From Ustulina deusta (Eukaryota; Ascomycota; Sordariomycetes; Xylariales; Xylariaceae), in contig JAJNNX010000021.1 of assembly GCA_023159155.1 (NCBI GenBank), forward strand, positions 310,001 to 374,000: a DNA stretch of 64,000 nucleotides, written 5' to 3'. The notes beneath the pieces are model-generated. The model did not search any database and was not told the origin of the DNA. It saw only the letters and a list, made by a program, of their open reading frames with translations. The translations under genes and the position numbers were made by a program. Within the stretch, counting starts at the first letter, position 1. The number at the start of each line of letters is the position of its first letter. Below, in pieces: positions 58,989 to 64,000 of this stretch.

Positions 58989-61925
58989 GTGCGGCCTTGA
59001 AGGTGATAGTGGGGTAAGGTTCTCGTGGTACGCTGTTGGATACTCAAGTCGGAGAGGCGTGCGGTGTCTCAGTTGCCCGCTATACAGACGTGAACTAAAT
59101 GAGGGCGTTAGGATTGTGAGGTGTCGACATGTCGTGAAACCCCAGATGTTAGGTATCCCTGACAGGAAAGCATGCAGTGTAAGCAAGGAAGTTGGGACAC
59201 ACTTATCGCGCGTGAGTTTAGGTAGCTATTGTATGAGATATCCCAACCATTATCATCTCTTGATATGCCCATTTCTTTCACCACCCCTGCAAATGTGCGC
59301 GTGGCTGCCATCGTCAGCCTAACAACAGCGATCTGTTAACGCCGTTTATATAGTGGGACACCGCTCATTGCCTTTGAAGAACATATACATCATCTATTGT
59401 TGTGGTTAGTTTCAACGCCATTTGCCTCAAGTCTTGACACGGGGCATATGTGGAGGTGGGAGGCACATCGCATACGAAATACTCATGAGGGGTCGTGTGA
59501 GACCATGTCAGCATCCTATGCTGCTGCCCCCTTGGCACACAAAATCATTGGCTTGCCATCCTCAGCCCGTTTTGCTACTGAGATGCCTACCTGCGATGGC
59601 CGGCCATGGGAGACCTTGGAGGAGCAGGCAATTGAAATTTCAATAGGAGGTGGGCCTCTAGTTCGATGACGGATCCAACCGAATACCAATAGCGCAGTTA
59701 GGAATTGGATCCAGCTCACTACCTACTGAGTAGGTATATAAATACCTAGAAGAGGCTAAGTTATCTGTCTCTTTACCTAACTTACTGTAGCGTATAAGGT
59801 GGTAGTATACCTTTTTCGCCGCATCAATATTGATGGGCGGCGCCTCTTATCTATTGCACCTAGAAGGAACCGCTAACTCCACTAGAATAGCTTTGGCTTC
59901 GAACCTCGGGCATATTAATTTTGCCGTTATATGCGCGAGTATTTGTATCGAATTGTATAGATTGTTTTGTAGTCGTACTGCTGTAGCTGACCACCTCCAT
60001 GAATGCGGATCGGATGTTTAAGATGCAACCTGGGCGTAGGCTGGGTAGGGTGCTCTGTCTCGGTACTGTAGGTCCATGGTGGACCTTACGTAGTGTACCA
60101 GTGCGCCACTCATTCCATGTCCACATAACGCACAGCTATAGTACTAGGGGTGTGTCTAGTGCAACCCAGAGTTCATACTTACATGACATCACCAAGCCAC
60201 GTGGAGCGCAACTGAGTCGTTCCTGCACATTCCAGCATATGTATCTACGTAGTATACATGGTACGTAACATCACGTAACATCATGAGCGGGAGGCCAGTT
60301 AGATAGAAGATATGGTTACAATAATAACACCTACCTAGGTACGCTCAACCCTGAGACTAGAGACGCTTTTTGAACATGCCGATGCTGCCGATATAAACTA
60401 CTAGGTACTGCTGCATCTTGCGAGTAATACATACAGGAGGTAGTCTCGTGTCTCGAGCGAGTATACCGGCTCTCGGGCGGCTCGGGCGGCTATATCGGCT
60501 ATTGCCCCACAACAGATGACTGCCAAGCCGGTTGACATGCAGCTAAACCCTGCTAACTCTATCCTTATCCCGAGTTAGCGTAGCGCATTGTCTGACCGTT
60601 GGAGAGGGAACATTTTTTCTTGCTAGCAATGAGCATTGATGATCGAATCCCTCTTTATCTGTATCCCCATCCCCTTATTCTTTGATTTAATACACGTGTA
60701 CTCCATATGCAAGTGTGCGATGGAAACGGAACATTGTGGGTGAACAAAAGCCTCTGGTCCGCTCACCGAGCAATGCCAATCCTTATTATCTGCATGACGA
60801 CATATTCGAAACAAAAGACGCAAGAATCGCAATCCATCGCCCATGACGTGATAACCAGCCCAGATGTAGTCATTCAACGTAGCGGACAGCAATTCGCAGG
60901 CTGATGAGTTGTCTCCTACACCGCTCATACAAAATATATGAAGAAGGTTTCAGCCCCCTTTTTTCCTTTCATCCCGAAATCGCCCAGGACCAATCTAGAT
61001 GCTCGGCAGGTAGGCGCTGGAGAATGAAATGCTTGGATGAGTATTGCTGGCTCGTCCTATCAGTCATGCGTCGCCGATTGCGGTAGGCTGTCAGCATTAT
61101 CTCTCAGCTCGACCGAATAGGAAAATATAGACGATTCGATTTTTGTATACTTAGATCCAACTCCTCGTGCCTACCGAGTATGTATTTCTTTTTGTTATTT
61201 ATTTTTCAGGGCAGAGCGTGAGGCGAATTTATATATGTACATTGGCTAGGACATGACCCTGGAGTGTACTGCAGTGTGTAAGTAACTAAACACCTGACTC
61301 TGACCTGACTTAGGCCGCCTAGTCTCCAGGGGAGTACCTAGCCTACATTTAGCTGCATGATGCAACCAAGCATGCCTGTGACTCTGTTGAAAGTAGCCTA
61401 TACCAGGACCCCATATTGGTGTCGCACATCATAATATGCGCAACTAGGAGACTTGCGAGTACTTGTACCTTGCGTGGAGACCGAGGCCCACCACTCTAAA
61501 GCCACCCCCGGTCGCAACTGTCCATAATCAATCGCCGTCGAGGAGGTACGGTCCAGTAGCGCCTTGAAGTGACTACCTACCTTTACCCACCAATTGCTCG
61601 AGCGCCGCAGTACAGATTGACATTTCTCGTCCGCTCGCCCCGTCTCTGCTTCCTGTTCTCATCTTTGACGACCCAACTTGTCGACGACGACCCAATAACG
61701 GCGCTGGCTATCCCACACCCGATGCCAGCGATCACCAGCGATTGCGCAATCGGCCATTGCACACCGTCACCTGGTTTCTATACCCTACCGTCGACCTGAC
61801 ACCACCCGAACCGATGCCGTCTACGACCCCATCGCAAGGCGGAATTGCATCAACCGGCGAATGCGGAAGCTAGCAATCCCGAGCTCGCGAGTCCCGACGG
61901 AGTAGTGCAGAGACATAGGCACGGC
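58989..61925. other. Intergenic 2.9 kb, no gene recognised
   Basis: Open frames here have no recognisable motifs. Contains CCTAGG-centred palindromes (for example CACCTACCTAGGTACG at about 60329-60344). The right end is the promoter and 5' leader of the zinc-cluster gene. Confidence 0.5.
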
Positions 61926-64000
61926 ATGGACATGGAACACATGAGTGTTCAGGTGGCGGCAGCGGATACAGCCGCCGAGGTTGCCGCTGATGCTGCTGCC
62001 GCCGACCCGGCCAACAGACCCCCCAAGAAGACGAGCCAGACCTGTTCGACGTGTCGTCTGCGCAAGGTGCGTTGCGACGGCCGACGCGACATCTGCCAGA
62101 ACTGCGAACGGCTCGGCTTCACGTGCTCCTTCCAGGACGCAGGGTCGCCGCATGCCGACAGCGACAGCGTGACCGCCTTCAGTCTCCCGCGACGACGAGT
62201 GAGGCTGGCCTGTACCAATTGCCATTCGAGAAAGGCTAGGTGTACCGGCGAGTCCCCGAAATGTGCGCGGTGTCAATCCCAGGGCATCGAGTGTATTTAC
62301 CGCCCGACGAAACGGTCGGCTGGTATCGCCGGCACCGTTGTCGGCACCCAACATGGCACCCCCGACTCCGAGCATGAATCTGTCGCATCTGAGCCTCCGG
62401 AGAAGCGAACGATGACGCACAGAGACCACCACGGCTCTCACCACGGGCATAATGGGAGCTCGGATCATCCGAACTTCGACATGGCTGGGGGCCAGCTGTC
62501 CAAGAGGCTCGGTTCCGACCCGTACGTGTTCCGCTCCTGCTGTCTTCGTACTATACAGAGGCTAATACGGGGAATATCAGACTCATATATCCAGACGAAA
62601 GTCTGATCCAGCGCACCTTCAATAACTATTTCCGTCATGTACACCATGTTCCCGTCTTCTCATTCCTTCACCGTGCGTCACTCATGCAACGCTATCATGC
62701 CGGCATGATGGATAGAGCCCTCCTCCTTGCTCTTGTGGGGGTTACCTCATTGCTCACTGATCTAGGCCCTGGTATGCGTGAGTACGGCGCCAGATGCATA
62801 GATGAATGCCAGGGCATGGTCTTGCAAGACCTCGAAAACCCCTCCACTATCAAAATACAAGCCCTCGTGCTCGTTATGAAGCACCGCATACTTTCGCGGA
62901 GGTTTACGAGCGCCTTTATGCTAGCTGCTACAGCCGCCCGTTTTGCCTACGCGCTTCGACTGAACTATGAAAACCCGAGCCTGTGCTTCCTAGCTCGAGA
63001 ATCTCGACGAAGGCTAATGTGGGCATTTCTAACGATCGATTCGGGAGTCAATGGCGGGCAGGCGGATTTTACTCTAGTCTCTCCCGACTCTTTGCACATT
63101 CAGCTGCCATGTAATGAACGCAATTTTGAGTTTGATCTCCCACAAGTGACCGGGCATCTCCGACCACTTCCTTCACAACCTTTTCCTGACGATGTGGGTT
63201 CCTTGGCGCTGCATGTACGACTCCTATGGATGAGGAGCAGAGTGTCATACTGTACCAAGAACGTCCTGAACATGCCGGAGTCTGAAGTCGCCCAGTTGCC
63301 GCAGTTGATCAAGGTACTCTCACAAGAGCTGGATGCCTTCAACGACCATCTGCCTGCCTCCTTCAAATTCTCCGAGAGCAACCTCCAATTAAGGGCTTAC
63401 TCTCCACGTTTGTGTGTATATATAATGATCCATGTTTGGTGGCGCCAGTGCCACTGCGATCTCTACCGTATCATACTGAGTGGTCTGAAAGAGGCTCTGC
63501 CGAGATCCAGTGTCAATCGCCTGGAGCCCCAATTTGTGTCCTACTGCGCGCGTCAGTGTTTCGAGCACGCGATCGCCATGGTCGAGATATTTAGGCTCGT
63601 TCTCGCTTTAGACGGCGGACTACCTGTCACGGATCTCGACCTTTCCGTTTGTGCCTATCAATGCGCCCGAATGCTCTACTTCGCCTATCAAACGAACAAG
63701 GGTGATTTGCGATTGACTGCGGATCAAGTAATTGAACACGCTCATCGATGCTTACAAATCGCCCGAGCGATGAATCATGTTACCGCCGGTGCTGCAATTG
63801 TAAGCTTACGTGTTATTTGATGATGGACGAGATGTACTAACTGGAAGCTTTTATCTAGGTTTCTGACCTTGAGAAACTCATCTCACGTGGTCTAACCTCG
63901 AGTGCGAGCCCAGGCTCACCAGAAAATCCCGAGGTTGTGTGCGCCAGCTCTGTATCGCAACCGCCCTTGCCGCGCCAGGTTCTCAAGCACAGTCACCATA
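61926..64000 (+). CDS. Zn2Cys6 transcription factor with two zinc clusters (3' end beyond the window)
   Basis: Fungal nuclear transcription factor. Exons: 61926-62521, 62581-63799 and 63859 to beyond 64000. ATG 61926 is the first in-frame ATG; the frame is open upstream only to a TGA at 61797-61799. Two complete binuclear clusters C-X2-C-X6-C-X6-C-X2-C-X6-C occur in tandem: residues 40-67 (CSTCRLRKVRC...) and 96-123 (CTNCHSRKARC...). Each has the usual basic residues between Cys2 and Cys3, and 28 residues separate them. An Ala-rich stretch precedes them and a His-rich, Ser-rich linker follows (about 160-190). Exon 2 encodes the fungal middle homology region (YFRHVHHVPVFSFLHRASL, later RRRLMWAFL). 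The frame is open to the window end. Target genes unknown. No neighbour suggests its pathway. Confidence 0.93.

Noticed and set aside
61821..62468. 215-residue minus-strand frame opposite the zinc clusters
   Set aside because: Antisense shadow of GC-rich coding sequence.
1..64000. CRISPR array, rRNA or prophage
   Set aside because: No spaced direct repeats or rRNA sequence; spliced genes show a eukaryotic genome.

Overview
The window looks like a chromosome segment of a filamentous ascomycete (Pezizomycotina). Genes are GC-balanced and cut by many short introns with GT...AG ends and CTRAC-like branch sites. They sit among three blocks of extreme AT richness in which almost no reading frame survives. 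The AT-rich blocks show the C-to-T / G-to-A signature of repeat-induced point mutation (RIP), which is specific to such fungi. No tRNA, rRNA or CRISPR array was recognised.

Layout. 1-1.6 kb: no gene seen. 1.6-6.0 kb: a P4-type phospholipid flippase (+). 7.1-8.6 kb: a zinc-finger gene (+) with tandem Cys/His repeats and a premature stop. 9.3-10.7 kb: a full-length but broken FAD-dependent amino-acid/amine oxidase pseudogene (-). 11.2-12.2 kb: an ornithine cyclodeaminase/mu-crystallin family protein (-). 13.6-15.9 kb: a 9-exon MFS transporter (-). 16.3-18.2 kb: a secreted sulfatase (-). 19.05-28.3 kb: an allantoate-permease-family (ACS) transporter (+) split by a 7.05-kb RIP-mutated Ty3/gypsy element. 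29.4-31.4 kb: a tannase/feruloyl esterase (+). 31.4-33.5 kb: a phenol-hydroxylase-type FAD monooxygenase (-), tail to tail with the esterase. 37.5-40.1 kb: a 12-exon alcohol oxidase (+). 41.0-47.1 kb: a second RIP-mutated gypsy element with a perfect target duplication, followed to about 52.85 kb by a RIP-mutated Tad1-like LINE. 53.1-56.4 kb: cytoplasmic methionyl-tRNA synthetase (+, 18 exons). 57.2-57.6 kb: a small TIR element (MITE-like). 57.7-59.0 kb: an HTD2-like hot-dog dehydratase (+). 61.9 kb to the window end: a transcription factor with two Zn2Cys6 clusters (+), truncated by the window edge.

How genes may work together (inference). The sulfatase and the ACS permease are divergently arranged, which would suit uptake and hydrolysis of sulfate esters; the permease is now disrupted. 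The tannase-family esterase, aromatic-ring monooxygenase and alcohol oxidase form a neighbourhood suited to plant phenolic esters or methoxylated aromatics. The oxidase pseudogene, ornithine cyclodeaminase-like gene and MFS gene suggest a partly decayed amino-acid or amine module.

Exon structures were worked out by hand from splice signals, frame and family conservation. For the flippase, MFS transporter, sulfatase, tannase, monooxygenase, alcohol oxidase, MetRS and dehydratase, all exons join in frame without any lesion.
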